NCBI GenBank assembly: GCA_016191245.1
Contig: JACPOY010000022.1
Span: 19,039 to 83,038, forward strand
Direction: 5' to 3'
Origin: Gammaproteobacteria bacterium
GTDB taxonomy: Bacteria > Pseudomonadota > Gammaproteobacteria > Berkiellales > Berkiellaceae
Length of the DNA stretch: 64,000 nt
The notes below the pieces were generated by a model, which searched no databases, had not been told where the DNA came from, and worked only from the letters and a program-made list of their open reading frames with translations. Below are positions 17,549 through 26,273 of the stretch, one piece after another. Within the stretch, counting starts at the first letter, position 1; each line of letters opens with the position of its first letter. Both the position numbers and the translations under genes were made by a program.

Positions 17549-18847
17549 TTAAAGAAATGAAGGCTCTTGAATAGTTTGGGCATACCCATTTATATTGGGC
17601 TGAGATCTTAAAGATATAGCCGCAAATAAAGCTATAAGCGAGAAAAATGATAGGTATAAACCTGGAATTAAAGGATTATTAGTCTTAAGAAATAGGAAAG
17701 AAAGCACCATCGGAGCCGTTCCTCCAATCCATGCAACACCTGAGTTGTAAGCAATCGTTGAACCGGTATATCGATGGTTTTGGTAGAATATTTCTGTAAT
17801 AAACGCTGGCAACCCGCCTGCTGCAAACCCGGTATGCGCTGATAAAATCAATAACCCCAAAACGATCAATGGGGTTGGAGCATATGCAATGAGGGCAATA
17901 GAGAAGATCGATACCAAAATCATTAGCGAAGATGAAAAAACCATAAAGTTTCTCCGACCAATCTTATCGGATACCCATCCACCAATTGGAACAGCAACTA
18001 GCATCGCCAAACCACAAGCACAACACATTTTGATTGACTCATTGATAGGATAATGGCGTTGTATCTGTAAATAATTTGACATATAACCAAGCGCCACATA
18101 GGCGGCAATGCTGATGAAACCTGTCACAAAGACACCCATCAGCAGATGTTTTACTTGGAATTTAAAAAGACCACCTATTACCCCGCTTAGATCATTTCCT
18201 TTTGGTCGATTATCGCTATACATTCCTCTACGTAAGTAAATACCTACAAAACTAACGAAAATTCCACATATTATAAATGGGACGCGCCATTGCCAATCTG
18301 AAACATTTTCTATAGCTGATCTAGGCAAACATAACGCGACAATGAGGCCACCAGAAATCAAACCCGCTATTACCCCAACAGAGGTAAAACTTGAATAGTA
18401 CCCAAAATTGTTTTTGACATCTTTCCGATTTAATAGATAAACCCCAAGACTGTTATACTCAATGCTAACTGCAAAACCTTGCAGAATTCTTAAGAAAATG
18501 AGCGTTAGAGGCGCATAAACGCCTATACGTTCATACGTTGGGATTAATCCTATTGCAGCGGTTGATATCCCCATTAATGCCAATGAGAATATCATTACTT
18601 TTTTTATGCCGATCTTGTCCCCTAATGGACCCAATATGAAGCCTGAAATTGGCCTTGCTATGAAGCTTATTGCAAATATTGCCCAAGAATAAACAATTGA
18701 AATGTCATGAGACTCTTTTGGAAAGAATTTTAAAGCAAAGATTGGTGCTAAAGATGCATAAAGCGCGAAATCTAAAAATTCTAGATAAGTGCCTAAACTG
18801 CAGCCAAAAATAGGCCCGAGTAACCTTTCCCTTTGTTTTTCAACCAT
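17549..18847 (-). CDS. MFS transporter, metabolite:H+ symporter (ProP/MHS) type
   Basis: The start is set at the ATG at 18847 with GAGG upstream; the longer frame needs a TTG. The roughly 432-residue product has 12 predicted membrane helices, the MHS-type start (CSLGTYLEFLDFALYASLAPIF), the loop 2-3 motif GPLGDKIGIKK and the repeat motif GGWVSDKIGRRN after helix 8. Such proteins import organic acids or osmolytes; the substrate cannot be read from sequence. It follows the methyltransferase by 15 bases and is probably co-transcribed with it. Confidence 0.85.
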   Translation of the reverse strand: MVEKQRERLLGPIFGCSLGTYLEFLDFALYASLAPIFALKFFPKESHDISIVYSWAIFAISFIARPISGFILGPLGDKIGIKKVMIFSLALMGISTAAIGLIPTYERIGVYAPLTLIFLRILQGFAVSIEYNSLGVYLLNRKDVKNNFGYYSSFTSVGVIAGLISGGLIVALCLPRSAIENVSDWQWRVPFIICGIFVSFVGIYLRRGMYSDNRPKGNDLSGVIGGLFKFQVKHLLMGVFVTGFISIAAYVALGYMSNYLQIQRHYPINESIKMCCACGLAMLVAVPIGGWVSDKIGRRNFMVFSSSLMILVSIFSIALIAYAPTPLIVLGLLILSAHTGFAAGGLPAFITEIFYQNHRYTGSTIAYNSGVAWIGGTAPMVLSFLFLKTNNPLIPGLYLSFFSLIALFAAISLRSQPNINGYAQTIQEPSFL

Positions 18848-18862
18848 ACTTCTAAACCTCAA

Positions 18863-19615
18863 CTACGGTTTAATGGCGATTGTTCCTACGCTTTCCCTTC
18901 CATCCAGTCTCACTGTGTCTGGATAGTTTATTCTATTAATAAATTCTAGTTTTTCAATAATAAATCCAGCTTCTTGAAGTTCTCTTCGTAAAACATCTGG
19001 ATCCATAAAATTAAGCATACTTGGTAAATTAAATCCAAGATCGGTTATATAATCACCTGAATTTGTAACAAGACCTGGAAATTCAGCACCATCTTTCTTT
19101 CTCTGCAGATAGATTGGTTGAAATTTAGTCCAATTCTTTTGAAAAGGTGTGTCAGCCACTAAAAATAATCTGCCACCCTTTTTTAATAGATCGAAAAGTT
19201 TTTTAAAAGCTACCTTTATTTCTTCTGGTGAAAAAAAGTGGATCACTCTGCAAATCAATAGCGCTGAAACAGAATCGTTCTCAATATCAACTTCATCGGG
19301 AAACTTCCCTGGTGCCAGCATAAGATTGCATTTGTACTGCTCAGGGCACAGATTTTGAAGAATCTTTAGATGTTCTTCATCAAGATCGTTTGCAATTACC
19401 GTTGCTCCCCTTTTTAGAGCTTCGAGAGTTGCCACACCAAAAGCTGCCCCAATTTCTAACAAAGGCTTATCTGCTGAATTTGGATGATCAATGAACTTTA
19501 ATGAGTATTCATCTAAGAATTGGGTCATGTAGCCCATCTTGTTTAATGTGGGAATTAAACCTGAAGGCAATGGTTTGGGTAGTGACGCATTTTCCTCAAT
19601 ACTTCTAGAGTTCAT
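18863..19615 (-). CDS. Class I SAM-dependent methyltransferase
   Basis: A 250-residue protein with a Rossmann methyltransferase fold: motif I LLEIGAAFGVAT near residue 53, an acidic residue at the end of strand 2 (VIANDLDEEH), motif IV ALLICRVIHFF and a post-motif LLKKGGRLFLVADTPF. The C-terminal half forms a substrate cap. It may modify a small molecule; no acceptor can be named. It pairs with the downstream MFS transporter, and such pairs also occur among effector and metabolic cargo of Legionella-type genomes. Confidence 0.8.
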   Translation of the reverse strand: MNSRSIEENASLPKPLPSGLIPTLNKMGYMTQFLDEYSLKFIDHPNSADKPLLEIGAAFGVATLEALKRGATVIANDLDEEHLKILQNLCPEQYKCNLMLAPGKFPDEVDIENDSVSALLICRVIHFFSPEEIKVAFKKLFDLLKKGGRLFLVADTPFQKNWTKFQPIYLQRKKDGAEFPGLVTNSGDYITDLGFNLPSMLNFMDPDVLRRELQEAGFIIEKLEFINRINYPDTVRLDGRESVGTIAIKP

Positions 19616-19712
19616 GCTTTATTCTGCTTTGATGCTGTCATTAAAACAGTCATCTTAAATTCAATAAAAGATTTAATCAAACTTGCTTGTTATGCAGGCG
19701 CCCAACTACTAC

Positions 19713-19758
19713 GCTACCCTTAATGCTATCCTTATGATATCCTAAGCGCTATCCTTAT
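19713..19758 (-). repeat. Four inverted copies of the GGATAGC repeat
   Basis: Read on the minus strand, four 11-12 base units close to ATAAGGATAGC occur in a row. They match the large array at 21988-22592 but point the opposite way, so the replication region is bracketed by convergent repeat clusters. They lie just upstream of the deacetylase gene. Confidence 0.7.
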
Positions 19759-19779
19759 ATGGCATATTGAGATTGCCTT

Positions 19780-20670
19780 ATGCTCAGAATGAAAATTATA
19801 ACCTCAGCCCTACTCATTGCTTTTTCATGTGGGATGACTTATGCAAAAGAAATATCCTTAACGTTTGATGATCTACCTGCCCAAGAAGATGTCTCCGCGC
19901 AAGAGCAAAAGGAAATTAATGATAGGATTTTAAATTCCTTACAAAGTTTTAATGCTCCTGCAATAGGTTTTGTTAATGAATCAAAGCTATCTAATAAAGG
20001 AGAAACATCAGAAAAAATTGCAATTCTCAAATCTTGGATTGATAAAAGACAATGCCTTGGTAATCACACCTATTCTCACAACGCCCTGAGCACTACAGAT
20101 CTAGATGATTTTCAAACCGATGTTATTAAAGGGGCAATGATATCTAAAGAACTGATGCATAATGCAGGTTTAAGATATCGATATTTTAGACATCCCTATC
20201 TTGATACTGGCGGCTCAAAGGAAAAACGAGATTTATTTGATAAGTTTCTTAAAATTCAAGGATATGTTATTGCTCCAGCTACAATAGATACCGACGATTG
20301 GAAATTTAATCGCGAATTGCATAAAAACCCGAGCGCTAAAAAGCAAATCATTCAAAATTATCTTGAGCATACCAAAAGAAAGTTTCGCTTCTACGAGCAC
20401 GCATCTCATAAAATGTTCGGTCGTAACATTAAGCATGTATGGCTTTTACACGCTAATTTGATCAATTCACTAGCCATGGATGATTTATTAAAATTAGCTA
20501 ATGAATTTGGATATAAGTTTGTTAGTTTAGATGCTGTTCTAAATGATAAAGCTTATTCTGAACCTGATTATTATTATGATGCATTTGGCGTCTCTTGGCT
20601 TTACCGGTGGGATTATACGCGTGGAAAAATTATTGATTGGTCACAAGAGCCAGAACCAAATTTATCTTGA
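19780..20670 (+). CDS. Secreted polysaccharide deacetylase (NodB-fold)
   Basis: A 296-residue protein with a signal peptide (about residues 4-22, ending GMTYA) and NodB-homology motifs: TFDD near residue 29 (catalytic Asp and metal Asp), H-T-YSH near residue 97 (metal His pair) and RYFRHPY near residue 134. Family members remove acetyl groups from N-acetylglucosamine-type polymers or amidated sugars in the periplasm. Either ATG 19780 or ATG 19789 could be the start. It lies alone between repeats and oriV; its link to the plasmid is not clear. Confidence 0.85.
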   Translation: MLRMKIITSALLIAFSCGMTYAKEISLTFDDLPAQEDVSAQEQKEINDRILNSLQSFNAPAIGFVNESKLSNKGETSEKIAILKSWIDKRQCLGNHTYSHNALSTTDLDDFQTDVIKGAMISKELMHNAGLRYRYFRHPYLDTGGSKEKRDLFDKFLKIQGYVIAPATIDTDDWKFNRELHKNPSAKKQIIQNYLEHTKRKFRFYEHASHKMFGRNIKHVWLLHANLINSLAMDDLLKLANEFGYKFVSLDAVLNDKAYSEPDYYYDAFGVSWLYRWDYTRGKIIDWSQEPEPNLS

Positions 20671-20689
20671 CTGCTAAGCAATTAACCAA

Positions 20690-20932
20690 TGTCTTTTGGC
20701 TGTAATCCTTCTTATATAATATTTATTCATATTTAAAAGATATTAATTATATGTATAGAAATAAGATAATACACACCATTAAAGCACGACAGTAAATAGG
20801 GATAAATTGTGAATGAACACCTTTCCTAAAGGACTTATCCACAACCGAAAGTGGTTTTCTATTCAAGATGCAGAATTAAACGTGAAAGTTTATTTTTTAA
20901 GCGTAGAATGGATATGATTTGAGGTAAATTCG
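20690..20932 (-). other. Candidate origin of replication (oriV) downstream of repA
   Basis: Directly after the repA stop there is a perfect DnaA box, TTATCCACA, at 20835-20843, beside an AT-rich stretch (about 20695-20790). This matches the R1/IncFII plan, where RepA acts in cis on an oriR downstream of its own gene next to a DnaA box. The function is inferred from this arrangement. Confidence 0.55.
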
Positions 20933-21688
20933 TTAATTGTAGGTGCTAGGGTTTGGAAGCATTCTCTTGGCTTCTTCGAACGATAAATTAGGCATTAAAT
21001 CCATTAATCTTTTTATTTTTTCTGTATAGATCTTGGTTGAGGCTTCAGGTTGAGATGCCTTTGGGGTGAGCATATTGGCAATATTGGATACGATGTTTCT
21101 GGTGGCTTCAAACGAGCCCCCTGCCCTGCTCTCTTCCTTTTTATCTTTATAAAATTTTGATAAGAATTTTTCCAAATGTTTGCGAGATTTGCTACGAGCT
21201 CGTTGATAAGCAAGCTCTGTAATGCCTAGATCTTGTAATAAAGTAAATGCTACTTTTCTAATCGAAGGCTTATACAGGAATTCATCGCTTTCAGCATCAT
21301 AATGTGATTGGCGGTAACCGATGATATATCCTGCATCGTATAACCATGCCATGGCCCTTTGGGTTCTTCTTAATGAAAGCCCAGCCTTATGGGCAAGATA
21401 ATCTAAACTGAGATGGGTAAAAACATCTGTTTCTGGGTTGTAGATCCCGATTTGCATCGTTTTTAAATCAAGATGACTTAGTACAACTTTTAGTAAGGCT
21501 AGGATAGCTTCCCTTTGATCGATCCGCATCGTTCTAGTTGATAGGCGCTTTTCAAGATTAACACGCATCAATACGGCTACACGTAGCCGTGAAAGCCACT
21601 TCCAGGAATGAGAGTGCCACTCCCCTACCCTACTGGCAGCAAGTGCCAATATTTGTGGCACCTTCCGTTGGTCAATATAAGTATGCAT
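20933..21688 (-). CDS. repA: Plasmid replication initiator, IncFII RepA-like
   Basis: A 251-residue protein that aligns by eye with IncFII/R1 RepA: RLRVAVLMRVNLEKRLSTR near residue 35, then SLDYLAHKAGLSLRRTQRAMAWLYDAGYI (winged helix, about 93-122), YDAESDEF, and a basic segment LAYQRARSKSRKHLEKF near 160-175. R1 RepA is somewhat longer (about 285). It binds the origin to start replication. Upstream lie a promoter, an overlapping leader ORF and an antisense RNA candidate, the usual R1-type copy-number circuit. The DnaA box lies downstream. Confidence 0.8.
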   Translation of the reverse strand: MHTYIDQRKVPQILALAASRVGEWHSHSWKWLSRLRVAVLMRVNLEKRLSTRTMRIDQREAILALLKVVLSHLDLKTMQIGIYNPETDVFTHLSLDYLAHKAGLSLRRTQRAMAWLYDAGYIIGYRQSHYDAESDEFLYKPSIRKVAFTLLQDLGITELAYQRARSKSRKHLEKFLSKFYKDKKEESRAGGSFEATRNIVSNIANMLTPKASQPEASTKIYTEKIKRLMDLMPNLSFEEAKRMLPNPSTYN

Positions 21689-21725
21689 CTTTGTGTCTCT
21701 TAATTTTTTGACACAAAAAAGCCAC
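21672..21725 (-). CDS. Possible repA leader peptide (Tap-like)
   Basis: A 17-residue frame starting with GTG at 21725, preceded by TTTAGGTTA, overlaps the repA start and ends 14 bases past it. R1-type plasmids couple repA translation to a short leader peptide (Tap) that overlaps the repA start in the same way. The sequence itself is not conserved with Tap; the call rests on layout. Confidence 0.4.
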   Translation of the reverse strand: MAFLCQKIKRHKDAYLY

Positions 21726-21742
21726 TAACCTAAAATAAAAAT

Positions 21743-21815
21743 ATTAAAGGCATGTACGTGTCTTTTTTGCCTACAATAAAGCTCAGCCGCAATCTGGGCT
21801 TTATTTCTTTAAAGC
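21743..21815 (+). ncRNA. CopA-like antisense RNA candidate controlling repA
   Basis: A strong promoter on the plus strand, TTGACA at 21708-21713 then 17 bases then TAAAAT at 21731-21736, points away from repA into its leader. The predicted RNA carries a small stem (AGGCA/TGCCT) and a 12-bp stem-loop at 21776-21806 (arms AATAAAGCTCAG and CTGGGCTTTATT, loop CCGCAAT), followed by a T-rich run that can act as terminator. It is fully complementary to the repA leader, as CopA is in R1. This is inference from promoter, structure and place; there is no expression evidence. Confidence 0.65.
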
Positions 21816-21920
21816 ACCCTACTTTTGCTCATTCCGTTGATTACATTTTCATCACCCTTACCTGCTTTAAGAAAATCTCATGTTTTGATCCAATTCATCA
21901 ACTTACCCTTTTCTTCATTA

Positions 21921-21948
21921 ACTATAGCCATATGAAATTCTATGTCAA
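21921..21948 (-). promoter_or_regulatory. Predicted repA promoter
   Basis: On the minus strand TTGACA (21943-21948) is followed after 16 bases by TATAGT (21921-21926), a good sigma-70 match. Transcription would start near 21914 and read through the antisense target and leader ORF into repA. Confidence 0.6.
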
Positions 21949-21987
21949 TACCCCTGCCGAGCATAACTGCTTGATTTTAAAAGAAAA

Positions 21988-22592
21988 AAGTAGCGATAAA
22001 GAGAGCGAATCGGTAGCGATAAAGTAAGCAAATGGATAGCAATAAGGTGAGCAAAAGAGAAGCGATAAGGATATTCAAAGGGTAGCGAAAAGATTACTGA
22101 AAAAGATATCAATAGGATAGCCAAAAGGACACACAATGAGAATCAAATGAAAAGCGATAAGGATAGCCATATGAATAGCGTTATGACTGAATGGATAGCA
22201 TAAGGGTAGCATTAAAGATAGCACTTTATTTGACTCGCGCTGAAGGCGGACTGCAAATAAAGGATAGCGATAAGGATAGCACCCTTAAAGTATCCAATAA
22301 AATACATTAGTCCCATAGGGTCTGCCTCGATAGGCGTCCATTGAGTGTCTCAAAATAGGAGAATGACGCATGATCAAAAAATATATAGACATGGATAGCA
22401 TAAGGAGAGCGGAAAGGGTAGCGATAGCGTGGTTAAGGGTAGCAAATGGATAGCATAAGAGTATCATATATAAGAGCATAAGAGTAGCAAAAAGGAGAGC
22501 AAATGGATATCATGAAGGGTAGCATTAGGATAGCTTAAAGGGATCGCTATAAGTAGCAAATGGATAGCGCAAAGAAGAGCGAATGAGTAGCA
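21988..22592 (+). repeat. About 40 degenerate 11-12 bp repeats (consensus near ATAAGGATAGC)
   Basis: This fills the gap between repA and parA. Units such as AAATGGATAGC, GATAAGGATAGC and CAAAGGGTAGC follow one another with 11-12 base steps, close to a DNA helical turn. There are three blocks: about 21 units to 22222, two units at 22256-22280 and about 18 units at 22388-22592. A 9-bp inverted repeat (CTTTATTTG/CAAATAAAG, 22224-22262) separates the first two. Because repA seems to use antisense-RNA control, a centromere for the adjacent ParA system is likelier than replication iterons, but either is possible. Confidence 0.85.
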
Positions 22593-22672
22593 TTTATCTT
22601 TCTAGATAACTTTGTGTTTCATCAAAAATAATTTTAAGTTTCTTAATCCAAAAGCATTTCTTTGTAGTTGCG

Positions 22673-22716
22673 CATGTTTAAGATATGTATTAAATTTAAT
22701 GTAAATCTTAAACATG
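22673..22716. promoter_or_regulatory. Inverted repeat upstream of parA (operator candidate)
   Basis: CATGTTTAAGAT (22673-22684) and ATCTTAAACATG (22705-22716) are perfect 12-base inverted arms with a 20-base spacer, ending 11 bases before the parA ATG. ParA-type proteins with an N-terminal HTH often repress their own operon at such sites. Confidence 0.65.
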
Positions 22717-22727
22717 AGGGGTAAGTT

Positions 22728-23759
22728 ATGGCGTTGAACGAGCAAGGACAAAGCGGGTTAGATGTTCAACCTAAAATGTCTATCAACAAAGCGGCCGAAT
22801 TTCTTGGTATTTCTGTTCAAGCAGTTCATCGAAAATTAAGGGCTAAAAACCTTGTTTGTCCCAAAATCGGGAATAAGGCTTTCATTACTCAGGAAATAGC
22901 GCGCCCATTATTCGAACTTAAATTTAAAAATAAAATTATTGCTGGCCAGATTGTTAAAGGCGGAACTGGAAAGACAACAGCGATTGATAACATTGCTTGT
23001 TGTGCAAATTCCTTTGGGGCAAAAGTTTTATTAATAGATATCGATCCACAAGGAAATTTAACAGACGCGCACGATGTTGATGCTGATGAACTGCCTGTTT
23101 TAGTTGATTTTATTCAAGAAGGCATCAAGGTTTCAGATGGTATTGTTAATGTTAGCCCTGGTTTAGATTTAATTGCATCAAGAATTGAAAACGTTGTGCT
23201 CGATAACATTCTGATGCTAAAGAAAATGAATTTAGAGAAAGTTTTTCATAATATTTTTAAATCAGTTATTAAAGACTATGATTTCATTTTCATTGATTGC
23301 CCTCCAACTATGGGAGCTTCTGTAACCGCTGCAACTTTATTTTGTGATTTAATTCTTGCTCCATTAAATCCAGATAAATTTAGCGCTAAAGGGCTTAAAA
23401 TATTGAAATCAGAAGTTAAAAATATTGACGATCAATATGATAAAAACATTCCTTATAAAGTATTTTTAAACAAATTTAGCGGAAATACGATCTTATCTGA
23501 TAAAGCAATTGCGACAATCATTGCTGATCCAGATATGGAGGGTAGGGCGCTTCAAACAGCTGTTAGATATGGTCAAGAGATCCCAAATGCGACTGATGCT
23601 AACAAAAGTTTATTTAGCAGTTTGAAAAAGTCGACCTTAAGAGATGATTTCGAGGCGTTAACCATGGAATTACTTGAAATAAAAAGCCCAAGATCGAATA
23701 GTAGGGCTGCTTCTGGCAAGTCTTCAAGTAAAAAGCGCGCTATGGAAGAGGCAGTTTAG
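22728..23759 (+). CDS. parA: ParA partition ATPase with N-terminal HTH
   Basis: A 343-residue protein preceded by GAGGGG. Residues 15-60 form a DNA-binding region (INKAAEFLGISVQAVHRKLRAK). The ATPase has a deviant Walker A KGGTGKTT near residue 78, Walker A' DIDPQGNLTD and Walker B DFIFIDCPPTMG near 187, typical of type Ia ParA (P1/F-like). It positions plasmid copies on the nucleoid together with a centromere-binding partner. A basic Ser-rich tail closes the protein. The HTH suggests it represses its own promoter through the inverted repeat at 22673-22716. Confidence 0.9.
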   Translation: MALNEQGQSGLDVQPKMSINKAAEFLGISVQAVHRKLRAKNLVCPKIGNKAFITQEIARPLFELKFKNKIIAGQIVKGGTGKTTAIDNIACCANSFGAKVLLIDIDPQGNLTDAHDVDADELPVLVDFIQEGIKVSDGIVNVSPGLDLIASRIENVVLDNILMLKKMNLEKVFHNIFKSVIKDYDFIFIDCPPTMGASVTAATLFCDLILAPLNPDKFSAKGLKILKSEVKNIDDQYDKNIPYKVFLNKFSGNTILSDKAIATIIADPDMEGRALQTAVRYGQEIPNATDANKSLFSSLKKSTLRDDFEALTMELLEIKSPRSNSRAASGKSSSKKRAMEEAV

Positions 23760-23786
23760 CAAGGACTGAGATAAGGAAAAGGCTAA

Positions 23787-24362
23787 ATGCCAAAGATATC
23801 AGATCTAATCCGTCAGAAGGAAAAAAATAAAAAGTTCACAAGGAAAGAATATCGGCCTTGGAATTTGAGTAAAACTTTATCAAAAGAAAATCATGATCAA
23901 GAATCGTCTGAAGAAAGTAATGTTGTTGAAGAGGTGGTTGCACCCACGGTTGCGCCAGTTGTAATTGAAAAAGCAGCTCATGTTGATCTTCGTGCGCCAG
24001 AGGTGAAGGTTGATAAGCAAGTTACTACAAAGGATGTTGTTAGTAGCTTCACAAGGCCGGAACAAATTGACTTATCCGTTAATGATCTTTTAATTCAATT
24101 ATCTGGTCGTCAAAAAGAGTTGTTAATTTTAATTATACGGAATTTGATTGATCATCATTCATTGGTCACTTCCCCCATGTATGCGGATTCTTTAGTTGAA
24201 AAAATCAAAACAAGTTTAGGCACGATTAAAAACGCCGTACGAAGACTTGAAGCTAAGGGCTTGATTAAATCCATATCAAAAAGGGCAAGGGGCGGGTTCT
24301 ACCGGTTTGAGGTCAGGGAAGAGGTTATTCAGGCTGGGCAGCGACTTTTCTTTAGGCCATAA
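23787..24362 (+). CDS. Winged-helix protein, likely centromere-binding partner of ParA
   Basis: A 191-residue protein lying 27 bases after parA. The N-terminal half is charged and low-complexity, rich in Val, Glu and Ala (about residues 1-90). The C-terminal half (about 98-185) is a winged helix: QLSGRQKELLILIIRNLI, TSLGTIKNAVRRLEAKGLI and a basic wing SKRARGGFYRFEV. It does not look like a classical ParB (no ParB N-terminal box), yet its place second in the operon is where the partner sits. It may bind the GGATAGC array or the inverted repeats just downstream. Confidence 0.6.
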   Translation: MPKISDLIRQKEKNKKFTRKEYRPWNLSKTLSKENHDQESSEESNVVEEVVAPTVAPVVIEKAAHVDLRAPEVKVDKQVTTKDVVSSFTRPEQIDLSVNDLLIQLSGRQKELLILIIRNLIDHHSLVTSPMYADSLVEKIKTSLGTIKNAVRRLEAKGLIKSISKRARGGFYRFEVREEVIQAGQRLFFRP

Positions 24363-24370
24363 AATTAAAG

Positions 24371-24478
24371 TGGTGACACTACGTTGCTTTGAGTTTAGCC
24401 ACGCAGTGCGTGGCTTATGTGTGTACTGGGTATGGTGTTTATCTAATAGTGGTAACAGTGTCACCATTATTAGATAAA
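24371..24478. repeat. Palindromes downstream of the partition operon
   Basis: Three nested symmetries: AGCCACGCA/TGCGTGGCT (24397-24415); TGGTGACACT (24371-24380) inverted against AGTGTCACCA (24457-24466); and a 19-base inverted repeat around 24438-24478 with two mismatches (arms begin TTTATCTAATA and end TATTAGATAAA). None has a T run, so simple terminators are less likely than protein-binding sites. Confidence 0.65.
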
Positions 24479-24613
24479 AGCTGAGCATTCGTAGATATAT
24501 TGTACCTGCAACTAATTTTGCCCTTTTAAAAAACCTATATAATTCAGATATATACAACAAATTCCCCTAACTCGCTTTTTTACGACTCGTAAACTTACGA
24601 CATGCTATATGTG

Positions 24614-24740
24614 TTATCCTTCACTTTCCAATTGGCTTCCAAAGTGAAGGATAAGGTGAGAACATTGTGTTATCATTCACTTTAGAGTATCATTTGAATG
24701 TGAAGGATAACACATTTGAGATGTATTATCCTTCACATTC
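24614..24740. repeat. TTATCCTTCACTTT inverted-repeat cluster
   Basis: TTATCCTTCACTTT (24614-24627) is mirrored perfectly at 24641-24654. A second pair with arms GTGTTATCATTCAC (24667-24680) and GTGAAGGATAACAC (24700-24713) follows, then a fifth single copy at 24725-24740. The cluster ends about 40 bases before the ATPase gene and may be its operator, or part of the centromere. The rest of the 24363-24781 gap is AT-rich with nothing else recognised. Confidence 0.7.
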
Positions 24741-24781
24741 CAGCTTTTGCCCAAGGTGAACAATAAACATTAGGTAAAAAA

Positions 24782-26248
24782 ATGCATATGATTGGTAGAA
24801 ATGAGGAACTTAATACACTTAAGCAGATGCTTCAATCAAAATCTTCTGAATTTCTTGCTATCTATGGTAGGCGAAGGGTTGGGAAGACATTTTTAATTAT
24901 AAGCTTTTTTGAAAAAGAAGATGTAATTTTCTTTAATGTGACAGGGGTAAAAGACGGACCTATATCGGAACAAATTGGCCATTTTACGAAGCAAATAGGA
25001 AGTATCTTTTATAAAGGAGCTAGGCTCAAGCCAGGTAAAAATTGGGATGAAACATTTGAAATATTAACGGAAGCGTTAGAAGCTTCTGATAAAAATAAAA
25101 AAATAGTATTATTTTTTGATGAGTTTCCATGGATGGCAACTCCAAATTCACGCTTACTTCAAAATCTAGCTTATTACTGGAACCAACATTGGTCTCGAGA
25201 TAAAAGAATAAAATTAATCATTTGTGGTTCATCTGCCTCATGGATAATCAATAAAATTGTTAACAACAAGGGAGGATTGCACAACAGATTAACAAGAAAT
25301 ATACATCTTGCTCCTTTTAAGCTAATAGACTCTAAAGAATATTTGCATAGTTTGGGGATTAAATTAAATAATGAACAAATTCTTCAAATTTACATGGTTG
25401 CAGGAGGTATTCCCTATTATTTATCAAAAATGGAGAGGGGATTGTCTGCTGCGCAGAATATTGACAAAATAGCGTTTAGAAGAAAAAGCTTTTTTCTTCA
25501 AGAATTTCATAATTTATTTGCATCTCTATTCAATGATTATGAAATTTATATAGATATCGTACGTACGATTGCAAAGTACCGCTATGGGATAGGACAAGAC
25601 GCTTTGCTAAAGAAAATGGGTAAAGCTCTGCATGGGAAAGGTGGATTAGAGAAATTAAAGGCTCTACAAGAAACAAATTTTATTATAAGTTTCAAGCCTT
25701 TTGGACATAGTAAAAAGGGTATTTATTATAAAGTAATTGATCAATATTGTTTGTTCTATTTTGATTGGATTGAGCCCATTAAAGATACCTTGTTAGAAAA
25801 AGGATTTTCTGGAAAATATTGGGAAAAAATTCAAGAATCAGCTGCATGGCATAGTTGGTCTGGGTATGCATTTGAAGCGATATGCTATGAGCATATCGCG
25901 CCAATAAGTAAAGCTTTAAATTTAACTTCAACAGCAGTTCCTTATGCTTGGCGAAAAACAACTAAAAAAGGATCTAAGGAGCAAGGTGCGCAGATTGATT
26001 TATTATTTGATCGGGAGGATGATTCAATTAGTATTTGTGAAATTAAATATACAGATCAGCCCTTTTCAATAGATAAGCAATATGCTGCGAATTTAAACAG
26101 AAAAATTGCAGTTTTCAAAGAAACAACAAGAACATCAAAGCAAATATTTTTAAGCATTATATCTGCCAGTGGAATTAATAAATCAATTTATTCAGAAGAT
26201 ATGGTGGATGGTGTTGTTACTTTAGATGATTTGTTTAAAAACACCTGA
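24782..26248 (+). CDS. AAA ATPase with C-terminal DUF234 (PD-(D/E)XK-like) domain
   Basis: A 488-residue protein of the archaeal-type ATPase/DUF234 family. The ATPase domain covers about residues 1-240 with Walker A YGRRRVGKTFL near residue 30 and Walker B IVLFFDEFPWM near 110; sensor-like LIICGSSASW follows. The C-terminal domain (about 340-480) keeps the nuclease-like pattern AQIDLLFDR then ICEIKYTDQPF. The family's role is poorly known; a nuclease or defence role is inferred only from the fold. It stands behind a cluster of inverted repeats and heads the first accessory block. Confidence 0.85.
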   Translation: MHMIGRNEELNTLKQMLQSKSSEFLAIYGRRRVGKTFLIISFFEKEDVIFFNVTGVKDGPISEQIGHFTKQIGSIFYKGARLKPGKNWDETFEILTEALEASDKNKKIVLFFDEFPWMATPNSRLLQNLAYYWNQHWSRDKRIKLIICGSSASWIINKIVNNKGGLHNRLTRNIHLAPFKLIDSKEYLHSLGIKLNNEQILQIYMVAGGIPYYLSKMERGLSAAQNIDKIAFRRKSFFLQEFHNLFASLFNDYEIYIDIVRTIAKYRYGIGQDALLKKMGKALHGKGGLEKLKALQETNFIISFKPFGHSKKGIYYKVIDQYCLFYFDWIEPIKDTLLEKGFSGKYWEKIQESAAWHSWSGYAFEAICYEHIAPISKALNLTSTAVPYAWRKTTKKGSKEQGAQIDLLFDREDDSISICEIKYTDQPFSIDKQYAANLNRKIAVFKETTRTSKQIFLSIISASGINKSIYSEDMVDGVVTLDDLFKNT

Positions 26249-26273
26249 GAAGATCTTCAGCATTGAGGGAATT

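Noticed and set aside
21988..22592. CRISPR-like look of the repeat field
   Set aside because: Units are 11-12 bp, degenerate and directly abutting, with no spacers and no cas genes.
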